DNA from: Natranaeroarchaeum aerophilus
GTDB lineage: Archaea; Halobacteriota; Halobacteria; Halobacteriales; Natronoarchaeaceae
DNA: 64,000 nt
Reading direction: 5' to 3'
Assembly: GCF_023638055.1 (NCBI RefSeq)
Contig: NZ_JAKRVY010000001.1
Span: 689,815-753,814, forward strand
A program made the translations under genes and the position numbers. Positions 44,640 to 53,508 of the stretch are shown here, piece by piece. The notes beneath the pieces were generated by a model. It saw nothing but the letters and a program-made list of their open reading frames with translations. It was not told where the DNA came from and ran no database searches. How positions within the stretch are numbered: the first letter of the stretch is position 1; every line of letters starts with the position of its first letter.

Positions 44640-45146
44640 ATGGTAAGCAGACGTGGATTTTTGTCAGGAGTTGCCAGTACAGGCGCAGTTGCAATTGCAG
44701 GGTGTAGTAGCAGTAGTGTACCAGTTATTGGAGGAGACAGTGGCCCGGAAGATGCGGTTGAGCAATATCTCACTGCCGGACAGTCCGGTGATATCGAAGC
44801 CGCAAATGAGGTATTACATCCCGAATCCAGTATATACCCAGTTGAAGAAGGAGACCTTGAGAATGAAGATGATTTCACCGTTAACGACATAGATCAGGTT
44901 TCAACGAGAGAGCGGGTTGAATGGGAGATGGAACAATTCGGCGACTCAGGGGATGAAGCAACCGAAGAAGAAATTCAGGATCGGGTAGAGAGACTGGACC
45001 AAGACGCTGAGGAGGAACTCGATGAATTGGGTGCAGACGATTACGCTTGGGTTCTGGTGTCTCTACAGGGGGACGATGACGATGAGGATGAAGAAGTACC
45101 ACTTGTGACGGTTCAAGATGACGGCGATTGGTATCTTCTGCTGTAA
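44640..45146 (+). CDS. Small Tat lipoprotein
   Basis: 168 residues. The signal is S-R-R-G-F-L-S-G-V and lipobox I-A-G-C (Cys22). The mature part starts with A-V-E-Q-Y-L-T-A-G-Q-S-G-D-I-E-A-A, similar to NTF2/DUF4878-like lipoproteins. An acidic linker leads to W-V-L-V-S-L-Q, and Q-D-D-G-D-W-Y-L-L-L at the end. Codons are more AT-rich than in the core. The neighbouring transposon suggests mobility. Confidence 0.65.
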   Translation: MVSRRGFLSGVASTGAVAIAGCSSSSVPVIGGDSGPEDAVEQYLTAGQSGDIEAANEVLHPESSIYPVEEGDLENEDDFTVNDIDQVSTRERVEWEMEQFGDSGDEATEEEIQDRVERLDQDAEEELDELGADDYAWVLVSLQGDDDDEDEEVPLVTVQDDGDWYLLL

Positions 45147-45228
45147 CCGTACTTGTGTCACTATAGACAGGTCTCCAATCTAATAAATCAGACAGCTTCA
45201 TAGCTATCTGCTAGTATGTAGTGAACTA

Positions 45229-45278
45229 CCCCACCCTACTCGCTCACCGCTGATGCGGTTCGCTCCTTAACGGTGGGG
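45229..45278 (-). ncRNA. IS-end stem-loop, candidate omega RNA segment
   Basis: CCCCACC (45229-45235) pairs with GGTGGGG (45272-45278), and ACCGC pairs with GCGGT inside (45246-45259). The 50-nt stem-loop covers the 3' end of tnpB on the coding strand. In IS200/IS605 elements this region is the right end and the scaffold of the guide RNA used by TnpB. Transcription is not shown. Confidence 0.4.
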
Positions 45279-46468
45279 CTTCCTGTTTCCATGACGCGCT
45301 TTGCAGACACCGAATCGGTGTCCACAGGAAGCGCAGTCTCCACAGGCGTTGATTCGGAGTGTCCCACTCCTACATCTTCGAGACCGCGAGAGAGGATGTT
45401 CCACGACGCATTCGCGTCTCTGTCCGCTTCGAGCCCACACGACGGACACGAATGCTCACGCACCCACAGCGGCTTGTCCGTCTCCGTTCCGCACGACGCG
45501 CATTCTTTGGTCGTCCCTCGGGGGTCTACGGCGACGAAGTGCGTTCCTTCGCGTTCGCACTTGTATTCGAGCATTCGGAGGAACGTTCCTCACGAGGCTC
45601 CGGCTCGATTCCGAGAGTTGCCGGGGAGTTCGATCAACCCCTTCGCGTCCAGGTCCTCAACGGCCACAAGGTCGTATTCTCGGGCGTAGTAGTTAGATAA
45701 CTTATGGAGGAAATCTTGACGCTTGCGTTTCAGGTCGGCGTGTCGTCGGGCGACCGTCTTGCGTTGTTCCTCCCAGTTGTTCGAGCCGTGTTCCTTCCGC
45801 GAGAGATCGCGTTGGGCGCGTTCCAACCGCTCGCGTTCAGCGGAGAAGTCCGGCGACTCAACAGCGGTTCCGTCCGTATCGTGTGCGTACTTCAGGATAC
45901 CAACGTCAATTCCGACGACTCGCCCTGGATTCTCCGGCTTCTCGGGTGTGTCCTCTTCCACGTCGATCCCGAACGTGGCGAACCACTCGCCCGTGGGTTC
46001 TTGCTTGACCGTGACCTGTTTGATGATCGCGTTTTCGGGAATGCCTCGGTGGAGATTGATGGGTATCTCACCGATTTTGCTCAACCACAGGACAGGCCGA
46101 CCACTCGTATTCTTGAGTTCGAAGCCGGACTGGTTGTAGGTGAGCGACCGATATTCCCGAGGCGGTTTCCACTTGAGCATCCCCACGGCACGTCCGTTCT
46201 CCTTCTGTGCCTTGAGCGTGGAGAGGTTGTCGTAGACGCGCTTGACGACCATCTGCAACACTTTTGAGTGAATGTCTCCGAGGTCGTCCCACCACCTTTT
46301 GAGGTCGGGGAGTGTGCCCTGTACCTTGTAGCGTGCTGGAATGTCGTCTGCCTTGTTGAGTTTGTAGAGAACGTGGTTGTAGAGTTGTCTACAAGCATCG
46401 ACGTGGTGCAGAAGCGTCTCGGTGAGGGCTTCCGGCGGGTCGAGTCGATACTTGTAGTTGTAGTGCAT
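45236..46468 (-). pseudogene. tnpB: TnpB (IS1341/IS605 OrfB) with internal stop codon
   Basis: 411 codons with TGA at codon 293 (45590-45592) and no frame change. The first 292 codons encode the RuvC opening V-V-G-I-D-V-G (D188) and A-V-E-D-L (E271). The rest, after the stop, encodes the zinc ribbon C-A-S-C-G and C-P-S-C-G and the last catalytic Asp (D-R-D-A-N-A-S-W-N). Intact relatives read A-S-W-R-T-F-L-R-M at this site, so Trp TGG became TGA. The stop splits the active site. TnpB is an RNA-guided nuclease; this copy should be dead without readthrough. Confidence 0.85.
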
Positions 46469-46471
46469 GGG

Positions 46472-46621
46472 CTATTCGTCTGGATCGGGTTCGGAGACGC
46501 GGACGACTTTCACGTCGGCTCCGCGCCAGCGTTTGGGGACGATGACGTGGGCACTGTTCCCCGACGGTTTTGCGGTTCCGTCGAGGACTTCTTCGCCTTC
46601 GATTTCAAACCTATCCATCAT
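46472..46621 (-). CDS. DUF2080-type transposon-associated small protein
   Basis: 49 residues starting M-M-D-R-F-E-I-E-G. It has the family pattern G-T-A-K-P-S-G-N-S-A-H-V-I-V-P-K-R-W-R-G and ends in V-S-E-P-D-P-D-E. It looks like a small AbrB-like DNA-binding protein and usually precedes tnpB in haloarchaeal elements, as it does here (3 bp gap). It is intact. Role in transposition is unknown. Confidence 0.75.
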   Translation of the reverse strand: MMDRFEIEGEEVLDGTAKPSGNSAHVIVPKRWRGADVKVVRVSEPDPDE

Positions 46622-46814
<193 letters not shown>

Positions 46815-48200
46815 TCAATCGTCCGAGAGTACGCTCTCGACGATCTCATCCGGGACCTCGTCGGGGAGTTCGCCAGGGGAGATTTCCGCCAGCGCATCGG
46901 GCAGCTCAGAGGGGTCGACACCATCGGGGAACGGCGGGTACGCCTCGCCGTCGAACTCGGGATCGAACAGCTGTAACGCCGTGTTGATCGTCGTCCAGTC
47001 GTCCTCGCCCGCGGCTTCGCGCAGACTTCTGGTTGGTGGCGCGAGCAGTTTGTTTACGAGCGCGTCGGCCATCGACTCGACAACCTCGCGTTCGCCTGCG
47101 GTGAGTTCGCCGTCCGTTTCGGCTTCCAGTTGCGAGATTGCGGTCGAGATCTCCTGTGATTTCACGCGATCCGCGCTCTCGTACATCGCCGCGATGACCT
47201 CGTCGGCGCGCTTTCGTTTGTACTGGTCGAGCAGGCGGTCGAACTCCGCGTCGATGATGCGCTTTGCCTCTGCTGCCGCTGCCCGGCGCTGTCGGCGGGT
47301 CTGTTCGGTGACCGACGTAAGCGTGTCGAGGTCGTACACCGTCACGTCGTCGAGATCGGCGACCGAAGGGTCGACATCACGCGGCTGTGCGAGATCGACC
47401 ACGACAGTCTTGCCCCCGTGCTCGAACGGCTCGGCGCTGATCACCGGCTCCTCACTGGCAGTCGTCGAGACCACGAGGTCGGCCCGTCGGGCGACGGTGT
47501 CGAGGCCCTGTAGCGGGACGGCGCTCGCGTCGGCGTCAACCTCGTTCGCCAGATGTTCCGCATGGGGCACTGTCCGGTTGGCGACGATCATATCGGTGAT
47601 CCCCCGGTCCGCGAGCGCCTTGACTGCGGTCGTCCCCATCTCGCCTGCCCCGATGACGAGCGCTGTTGGATCGTCGACACCGAGGTCGTTTACTGCGACC
47701 GTCGCGGCGGCGCTTCCCAGCGAGACGATCCCTTCGTTGATTTCGGTCTCGGTCCGAACGCGCTCGCCGACGTGGATCGCCTTCGTGACGGCGTCTTCGA
47801 GCATCGGACCGATCCCGTCCTCGCCGCGTGCATCCTCGTAGGCAGTGCGGACCTGCCCGAGGATCTGATCCTCGCCGAGTACGAGTGATTCGAGCCCTGC
47901 GGCGACCCGCATGAGGTGTTCGAGGCTCTCCTCGTGGTCCAGATACCGGATAGAGTCGTCATCGACGTGCGGCGCGAACGTCTCGAACGCTGCACGTCCG
48001 ACTGCGGCGTCGTCGGTGACGACGAACGCTTCGGTGCGGTTGCAGGTGTGGAGCGCGAACGCCTCGCTCACGTAGGGTTTGGCGATCAGATTGGCGACTT
48101 CGGCGCGCTGGTCGTCTGCCCCCGCTCGTGCCACGTCGTCGACAGACGCACTGCTGTGCGAGACGCTAATGCCAGTGACGACGCCCGTCGCTTGCATCAT
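46815..48200 (-). CDS. hemA: Glutamyl-tRNA reductase
   Basis: 461 residues. The catalytic Cys is in L-H-T-C-N-R-T-E (Cys53). The NADPH domain has V-I-G-A-G-E-M-G-T-T-A, and the C-terminal helical dimerisation domain holds R-A-D-E-V-I-A. It reduces Glu-tRNA to glutamate-1-semialdehyde, the first step toward tetrapyrroles. Its start overlaps the end of the precorrin-2 dehydrogenase gene by 4 bp. The C-terminal 60 residues are a haloarchaeal extension. Confidence 0.95.
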   Translation of the reverse strand: MMQATGVVTGISVSHSSASVDDVARAGADDQRAEVANLIAKPYVSEAFALHTCNRTEAFVVTDDAAVGRAAFETFAPHVDDDSIRYLDHEESLEHLMRVAAGLESLVLGEDQILGQVRTAYEDARGEDGIGPMLEDAVTKAIHVGERVRTETEINEGIVSLGSAAATVAVNDLGVDDPTALVIGAGEMGTTAVKALADRGITDMIVANRTVPHAEHLANEVDADASAVPLQGLDTVARRADLVVSTTASEEPVISAEPFEHGGKTVVVDLAQPRDVDPSVADLDDVTVYDLDTLTSVTEQTRRQRRAAAAEAKRIIDAEFDRLLDQYKRKRADEVIAAMYESADRVKSQEISTAISQLEAETDGELTAGEREVVESMADALVNKLLAPPTRSLREAAGEDDWTTINTALQLFDPEFDGEAYPPFPDGVDPSELPDALAEISPGELPDEVPDEIVESVLSDD

Positions 48201-48865
48201 TGCTCACCACCGTGGGTCTCCCCGAGCTCCTCCTGAATCACGTCCTCGGCCACTTGGCGACCCTTGGATGTTCGGGTACGTAAAGCCTTCCAAACGTCGG
48301 AAGAATTGACGACGGTTCTGACGGCGTCCCGTCGCTCGCCCGGCGAGGGCGACCGCTCCCGGAGTTCGCCGCGTAACTCGCCCGTCAACTTGGCCATCGC
48401 ACCGGCTCCCTCGATATCCGATTCGATCTCCTGGCGAAGATATCTCGATACTGCCGGACTCGCCCCACCGGTCGAAACGGAAACGACGACTGGGTCGTCC
48501 CGGATCGTCGCCGGCACCACCACGTCGTCGACCGGTCGGTCCGCCCCGGTCGCATCGCTCCGATCCGTCCGGTTGACCAGCGCACCGACTTCACGGGCCG
48601 CCTGCTCTGCCGCCTCGTTGATCGCCGCGTCGTCGGTCGCCGCGACGACCAGCGCCGGATTCGTCCGGTCGACCCACTCGCGGATCGCCTCCGCGTCCGG
48701 CGCGTCACGCACCAGTTCGCTGTCGCCGAACTCCCCGTCGAAGGAGGGGCTGACGACGATCACCTCGGCTTCTCTGGCGAACCGGCGGGCCTTTCGCGCA
48801 CCGACGGCTCCACCGCCGAAAACGAGAACGGTCTCCTCAGTGAAATCGTGCAGTAGTGGAATCAT
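48197..48865 (-). CDS. Precorrin-2 dehydrogenase / sirohydrochlorin ferrochelatase-type protein
   Basis: 222 residues from ATG 48865. The NAD-binding motif is V-L-V-F-G-G-G-A-V-G-A-R-K-A, followed by V-V-A-A-T-D-D-A-A-I-N and S-V-S-T-G-G-A-S-P-A as in CysG/Met8 N-terminal domains. It oxidises precorrin-2 to sirohydrochlorin. The methyltransferase half of CysG is absent. It is followed by hemA with a 4-bp overlap, as in the archaeal siroheme-dependent heme route. Confidence 0.9.
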   Translation of the reverse strand: MIPLLHDFTEETVLVFGGGAVGARKARRFAREAEVIVVSPSFDGEFGDSELVRDAPDAEAIREWVDRTNPALVVAATDDAAINEAAEQAAREVGALVNRTDRSDATGADRPVDDVVVPATIRDDPVVVSVSTGGASPAVSRYLRQEIESDIEGAGAMAKLTGELRGELRERSPSPGERRDAVRTVVNSSDVWKALRTRTSKGRQVAEDVIQEELGETHGGEQ

Positions 48866-48939
48866 ACGTCGGAGCCGGCTGTGATATCCGATTGGTTCGG
48901 GGGCTGTGACATGACTGTTGTGCCGTACATGTGTGGGCG

Positions 48940-50013
48940 TTACTCCGCTCCCGAAGCGGTGTTCGCTTCTGCGCGTTCGTCCAGCCTGATGCCGGTCTTT
49001 TTCAGAATCTGCGTCGAGAACAGCGAGTCCCAGTCGCCCTCGTCGACGTCCCAGTACTCGGCCATCCGGTCGCGAACCTGCTCGATCCGGCGCTCGCTCT
49101 CGGCCTCGGTGCGCCCGTGGGTCATCGCGAAGAAGTTGTACGGCCAGACCCCCTCGTGACGGGGTCGTCGATAGCAGTGGGTGACGAAGGGTAGTCCGGC
49201 GATCTCCGGCCCGACCTCGTCGACCAGCTCGTCGGGGACGTTCCAGACAGTCATCCCGTTTTCCGTGTAGCCCAGCGCGTAGTGGTTTGGGATCACGCCG
49301 ATCCGGCGGATCTTCCCCTCGGCATTGAATCGCTTGATCGTCTCGACGACCCACTCGGCCTCCGCGCCGATCGCGTCGGCGACGTCCTCGTAGGGCGTCG
49401 GAGAGAGCGGCAAGCCGTCCTGGATCTCCAGAACGAGATCGAGTTCCGTGGGAGTGAGCGTGTCGCGCTCGCTCGGCGTGACGTCCGGGCCGAGCGCAGA
49501 GCAGTCGACCGCACCCCCCTCGATCGGCCCGTCGACATAGAACTTCGCCTCGACACGGAACTCGCGTTTTTTGGGCAGGTTGTACGTCTCTTGACCTGTC
49601 GCATCTTCGATTTTTCCGAGCACTTCCCCGACCCGGTCAGGATTAGCGACGCTCACAACGAACCACATGTTGAGGTGTGGGTGCTCGCGTTCGTAGTTGT
49701 GTGCGACCTCCGTGAACGCGTTGACCTGTTCAGCAACCTCGTCGAACCGCTCCTCGGGGGCGTGCATGGCGACGAGCGTCGCCGCACCGCCGATCTCCTG
49801 GGCGTTGATCAGCGCCCCAAAACGGGTCAGCGTGCCGTCCTCGTCCAGTTGCCGGATCCGTGTCAGTAGCTCGTCCGCAGAGATATCGATCCCGTGGTCA
49901 GACAGTGTCGCCGCTGCCGGTTCGAACGGCTCGCGGACGACGGGAAAACCGCCCTGAAACGCGTTGACGATCGCCCGGTCCAGACCGTCCAGCTCCGCGG
50001 CGTCAGTGTTCAT
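48940..50013 (-). CDS. Fused siroheme decarboxylase AhbA-AhbB
   Basis: 357 residues from ATG 50013, holding two AsnC/Lrp-type units (about 1-165 and 175-345). Each has a winged helix and an effector-like domain. The first carries Y-E-R-E-H-P-H-L-N-M-W-F, the second H-C-Y-R-R-P-R-H-E-G-V-W-P-Y-N-F-F-A-M; these are the AhbA/AhbB signatures. AhbA and AhbB together convert siroheme to didecarboxysiroheme. In most organisms they are two separate proteins of about 150-170 residues. Often annotated only as Lrp regulator. Confidence 0.85.
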   Translation of the reverse strand: MNTDAAELDGLDRAIVNAFQGGFPVVREPFEPAAATLSDHGIDISADELLTRIRQLDEDGTLTRFGALINAQEIGGAATLVAMHAPEERFDEVAEQVNAFTEVAHNYEREHPHLNMWFVVSVANPDRVGEVLGKIEDATGQETYNLPKKREFRVEAKFYVDGPIEGGAVDCSALGPDVTPSERDTLTPTELDLVLEIQDGLPLSPTPYEDVADAIGAEAEWVVETIKRFNAEGKIRRIGVIPNHYALGYTENGMTVWNVPDELVDEVGPEIAGLPFVTHCYRRPRHEGVWPYNFFAMTHGRTEAESERRIEQVRDRMAEYWDVDEGDWDSLFSTQILKKTGIRLDERAEANTASGAE

Positions 50014-50129
50014 ACACGTCACTCGGGAACGACCGGACATAAGCCCCTCGGCACCGAGCAGGCTCGTGGTTCCCACCTGGGTAATCGATCATCCGAGAAA
50101 TTAATTGGGCCCGGTTCCATCGACCGGCT

Positions 50130-50552
50130 ATGAGTGGCCGATACCGGTTGACGAGCGTCGAGACGGTCCGAGACGAGGGGTCGTGGCTGTTCCGGGTCCG
50201 GGATGCACACGGCGCGCGCGAGGAAGTGATACTCGTCCCCTGCGAGGAGTCGGGTGTCGAGGCGTGGCGCAACCGCTGTACGCACGAGAACCAGCGTCTC
50301 CATCGCGAGGGGGTCGGTGCAGCCGTCCGCGAGTCCGGCATCGTCTGTCCGAAACACGGCTCGATCTTCGACACCTGTTCGGGTGCCTGTGACAACGGGG
50401 AGGCCGCGGACACGACACTCCCGTCGGTCGATGTGACCGTCGAGAACGGACAGGTGTACCTGACAGATGACGACGTTGATTACCTCGGAACCGGCGGTAT
50501 CGACGATGATGAGGAGGACGGGCCGAGTTCGAGCTCACACCTGCAGTTCTGA
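50130..50552 (+). CDS. Rieske [2Fe-2S] domain protein
   Basis: 140 residues. The ligands lie in C-T-H-E (C50, H52) and C-P-K-H-G-S-I-F-D (C73, H76). No signal or membrane segment is seen, so it is a soluble, low-complexity-tailed ferredoxin-type Rieske protein. It may pass electrons to an oxygenase or to heme pathway steps. It is divergent from the AhbAB gene. Confidence 0.87.
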   Translation: MSGRYRLTSVETVRDEGSWLFRVRDAHGAREEVILVPCEESGVEAWRNRCTHENQRLHREGVGAAVRESGIVCPKHGSIFDTCSGACDNGEAADTTLPSVDVTVENGQVYLTDDDVDYLGTGGIDDDEEDGPSSSSHLQF

Positions 50553-50583
50553 GTGCGGTCCAGTACGGGAGCCACTAGCCTGC

Positions 50584-50994
50584 TCACTCGCCTTTGACGC
50601 CGCTCACTGCAAAGCCAGCGTCCTCGATATCCGCGAGGATGGCCTCGTGGTCCGCGCTGGCCTCGTAATAAAAGACGATATCGAAGGTACCCTCGCGGAG
50701 CAACTGCTGGCACTCCCAGACGAACTCTTCGTCATCAAGCGTGAGCCCCTGATGCTGATTCGAGGAGAAGTCGGGATCGTCGTTACCCGAGTAGACGTAG
50801 GTGTCTTTCGGGTCCAGTCCCGCATGCTCGGCGATAATGTCGCCGACGTCCAGTGTCGCCTGCATCATGTCGATCTCGTCCGGGGAGCCCAGATCGGTGT
50901 GGACGACCGCGCCGTTGAGCTGGATCTCGCCCGGTTCGAGTAGCTGTTTGGTGCGTCGATGCAGATCCTCGTCGAGTACCTCGGGCATACCCAT
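50584..50994 (-). CDS. Conserved haloarchaeal protein, probably DUF5778
   Basis: 136 residues from ATG 50994 (a second ATG lies two codons later). Sequence: L-H-R-R-T-K-Q-L-L-E-P-G-E-I-Q-L-N-G, then D-V-G-D-I-I-A-E-H-A-G and F-Y-Y-E-A-S-A-D-H-E-A-I. An acidic alpha-beta protein. No known function. It is convergent with the Rieske gene. Confidence 0.65.
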   Translation of the reverse strand: MGMPEVLDEDLHRRTKQLLEPGEIQLNGAVVHTDLGSPDEIDMMQATLDVGDIIAEHAGLDPKDTYVYSGNDDPDFSSNQHQGLTLDDEEFVWECQQLLREGTFDIVFYYEASADHEAILADIEDAGFAVSGVKGE

Positions 50995-51212
50995 ACTTTC
51001 GGAACTGAACGTATATCGCTCACGGTATCGCCATCGCTCCACACGCACGTGATGCGGTGAGCGATCGGGATACCATCGGCTCAACGGGACACGGTCGGCG
51101 TGATCGAGATACCGTCGGCTGGTGGATGTTGAAAATACGGGAAGACGTACTGCACGGGCGGACCGCCTGAGTGTAACCCCAACGCGACGCCCGGAGTCGC
51201 ACCGTTCGGGTC

Positions 51213-51407
51213 TTACAGGCGGACGAGGTTCGTCGCTCGTGGGCCTTTCTCGGCCTCTTCGATCTCGAATTCGACTTCCTGCCCCTCCTCGAGGTCAGGA
51301 CCGCCGACGTCTTCCATGTGGAAGAACACGTCTTCGTCCGCGTCGTCACTTTCGATGAATCCGTAGCCGCCCGTGTCGTTGAAGAAGTCAACCGTACCTT
51401 TCGCCAT
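51213..51407 (-). CDS. cspA: Cold shock protein
   Basis: 64 residues. The RNA-binding motifs are G-G-Y-G-F-I (RNP1 variant) and D-V-F-F-H (RNP2), in the standard order and length for a single cold shock domain. It probably melts RNA secondary structure. The gene is alone between two operons. Confidence 0.93.
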   Translation of the reverse strand: MAKGTVDFFNDTGGYGFIESDDADEDVFFHMEDVGGPDLEEGQEVEFEIEEAEKGPRATNLVRL

Positions 51408-51485
51408 TGCATCTATCTATCGTACATACGAGTATAAAAACGATTGGGTTCCGATCCGCAGTTCGGCCGCCTGTGATCCCCCGAA

Positions 51486-52094
51486 CTATCGGCCGAACCG
51501 GCGCGAGCGCTGTTTGTACTCGCGAACGGCTCGCAGATAATCGCGCTGCCGGAAGTCCCGCCAGTTGACGTCGGTGAAGTACAGCTCCGAGTAGACCGAC
51601 TGCCAGATCATGAAATCCGAGAGTCGCTCGGCTCCGGTTTTGACCACCAGATCCGGGGCGTCGGGGAAGACCAGCCGCTCCTCGACGTCCTCCTCGGTGA
51701 CTGCACCCGGCTGGAGGTCGCCGTCCGCGACCTCTCCCGCGAGTGATCGCACAGCCGCGGTGAACTCGTGTTTCCCGCCGAGACCGATGCTCACCTGAAT
51801 TGGGGCGTCCGCCCGGGTCCGATCTGTCGGCCCCCTGATCGCCATCGGTTTCGGCGCATCGACGTCCTGCAGTGCGCGTTCGAGCGTCGGGGCAACCGCC
51901 TCGTCGAGCACGCTGACGTAGACCGTCACGCGATCGGTGCCGTACTCGAAGGCGAGCTCGAAAAACGATTCGAGCGTGTCGTAGGCACCGCGTTCCAGCA
52001 GGTCGCGCTCCGCGAGGACGAGTGCGACGTGTGCCGGGGGCGCGGCCTCGTGACGGCGGACGCGAACCGAGAGATATCGGTCGTACAGTCCCAC
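51486..52094 (-). CDS. UppS-like cis-prenyltransferase family protein without catalytic motif
   Basis: 202 residues. The C-terminal half is typical of the family: L-V-V-K-T-G-A-E-R-L-S-D-F-M-I-W-Q and E-L-Y-F-T-D-V-N-W-R-D-F. The usual N-terminal H-x-x-x-x-M-D-G-N-x-R is missing; the aligned stretch reads H-V-A-L-V-L-A-E-R-D, so the catalytic Asp of M-D-G-N is replaced. It is also short. It could be an inactive partner of an active UppS or have a new role. It is divergent from DUF92. Confidence 0.8.
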   Translation of the reverse strand: MGLYDRYLSVRVRRHEAAPPAHVALVLAERDLLERGAYDTLESFFELAFEYGTDRVTVYVSVLDEAVAPTLERALQDVDAPKPMAIRGPTDRTRADAPIQVSIGLGGKHEFTAAVRSLAGEVADGDLQPGAVTEEDVEERLVFPDAPDLVVKTGAERLSDFMIWQSVYSELYFTDVNWRDFRQRDYLRAVREYKQRSRRFGR

Positions 52095-52191
52095 GTGTCA
52101 TCGATCAGCCCGCTCCGAAGTAAACACACTGGGTTGAAACAGGACCGGTTCGGGACTCTTATGTAAGCGACAGGTAAAGGAAGGCAGTAGT

Positions 52192-53508
52192 GTGAGTTCG
52201 CCAGTACGACGAGCAGGGGCGTTTGCCGGTGTCGGGACGCTCGCGCTCGTCGCACCAGTCGACGAACGCGTCGCGACCGCGCTCTTCGCGCTGATCGCGC
52301 TCTCTGCCGTCTTCGTGACGGACGGGCCGGTCTTCGAGCTGTTCGCCCGCCCCGGCGACCATCGCGATGAACGCCTGAAGGGTCTGGTCGGTTTCTCCGT
52401 CGCCGCCGTAGTCCTCGGCTTCCTCACGAGTTTTACCGGGCTCACGGTACAGGTGTTCGCCGGAGCGATCGTCCTGTATGCCTACGGGAACCTCGCTGCC
52501 GAGATCGGCCGAAGCTACGGCGACGGCCCCTTTGCTGACGCCGCCGGGTTCGTCGTCGGGGGGCTACTGGCGGGTGTTGCGGCCCAGTACCTCGCCCTGC
52601 TACTCGCTGGGAGTCCGCTGCCACACGCCTCACAGATCGTCGTCATGGCGACCTGTGGCGCGCTGGTCGGTGCACTGATCCGGACGGTGCTGCTCGGCCG
52701 GGACGATCCACCGGTGATCCTCTCGATCGGGCTGCTTCTCTGGTTGCTCTCGGAAGTGACTGTCACGACGAGTACGCTGGATGTCGCTATCGCTCTCGCC
52801 ATTACCGTCGCGGTCGGCTATCTCTCCTACGCGCTGGAGACGGCCTCGGTCGAAGGGATGCTGACCGGTGTCTTCCTCGCCTTTGTCGCCATCGTGCTCG
52901 GGGGCTACGCCTGGTTTGCCGTGATGATCGCCTTCTTCGGCATCGGCGGACTCTCGACGAAGTACCGCTTCGAGGAGAAACAGGCTCGCGGCGTCGCCGA
53001 GGGCAATGACGGCGCACGCGGGAGCGCGAACGTTCTGGGCAACGCCACGGTCGCGCTCGCGTCCGTGTTCGGCTACGCAGCCGCTGATGCGGGACTGATC
53101 GATGTCGCCCCGCTTTTCTTCCTGTTTGCGTTTGCGGGCTCGCTCTCGACCGCGCTGGCCGACACCCTCTCCAGCGAGATCGGGAGCGTCTTCGACGACC
53201 CGCGGCTCATTACGACGTTCAAGCGCGTCGAACCCGGTACTGACGGCGCGGTAACCTGGCAGGGCGAACTCGCGGGGGGTATCGGGGCAGGGACGATCGG
53301 GCTCTTGACCGGGCTGCTGTTTGCCAGCGTCGGGACGACCGGGTCGCTTGTCGTTGTCGTCGCCGGCATCGCCGGGATGACCGTCGATAGCCTCGTCGGC
53401 GCGACGCTCGAAGGCACGTATCTCGCCAACCAGAGCGTCAACTTCCTCGCGACGCTTTCGGGCGGTCTCGTCGGCGTCGGGCTGGCGATCGGACTGGCTC
53501 TCGTATGA
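52192..53508 (+). CDS. DUF92 family membrane protein (VTE6-like)
   Basis: 438 residues, start GTG at 52192 (GTGAGTTCG). About 12 hydrophobic segments. The DUF92 hallmark is G-G-L-S-T-K-Y-R-F-E-E-K and S-T-A-L-A-D-T-L-S-S-E-I-G. Plant VTE6 in this family phosphorylates phytyl phosphate. In archaea a polyprenyl phosphate kinase role is possible. A GNAT gene starts in its stop codon (ATGA), and the UppS-like gene is divergent. Confidence 0.8.
   Translation: MSSPVRRAGAFAGVGTLALVAPVDERVATALFALIALSAVFVTDGPVFELFARPGDHRDERLKGLVGFSVAAVVLGFLTSFTGLTVQVFAGAIVLYAYGNLAAEIGRSYGDGPFADAAGFVVGGLLAGVAAQYLALLLAGSPLPHASQIVVMATCGALVGALIRTVLLGRDDPPVILSIGLLLWLLSEVTVTTSTLDVAIALAITVAVGYLSYALETASVEGMLTGVFLAFVAIVLGGYAWFAVMIAFFGIGGLSTKYRFEEKQARGVAEGNDGARGSANVLGNATVALASVFGYAAADAGLIDVAPLFFLFAFAGSLSTALADTLSSEIGSVFDDPRLITTFKRVEPGTDGAVTWQGELAGGIGAGTIGLLTGLLFASVGTTGSLVVVVAGIAGMTVDSLVGATLEGTYLANQSVNFLATLSGGLVGVGLAIGLALV

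Noticed and set aside
45574-45600. Frameshift in tnpB
   Set aside because: Both parts are in the same frame; only one codon is a stop, so it is a nonsense change.
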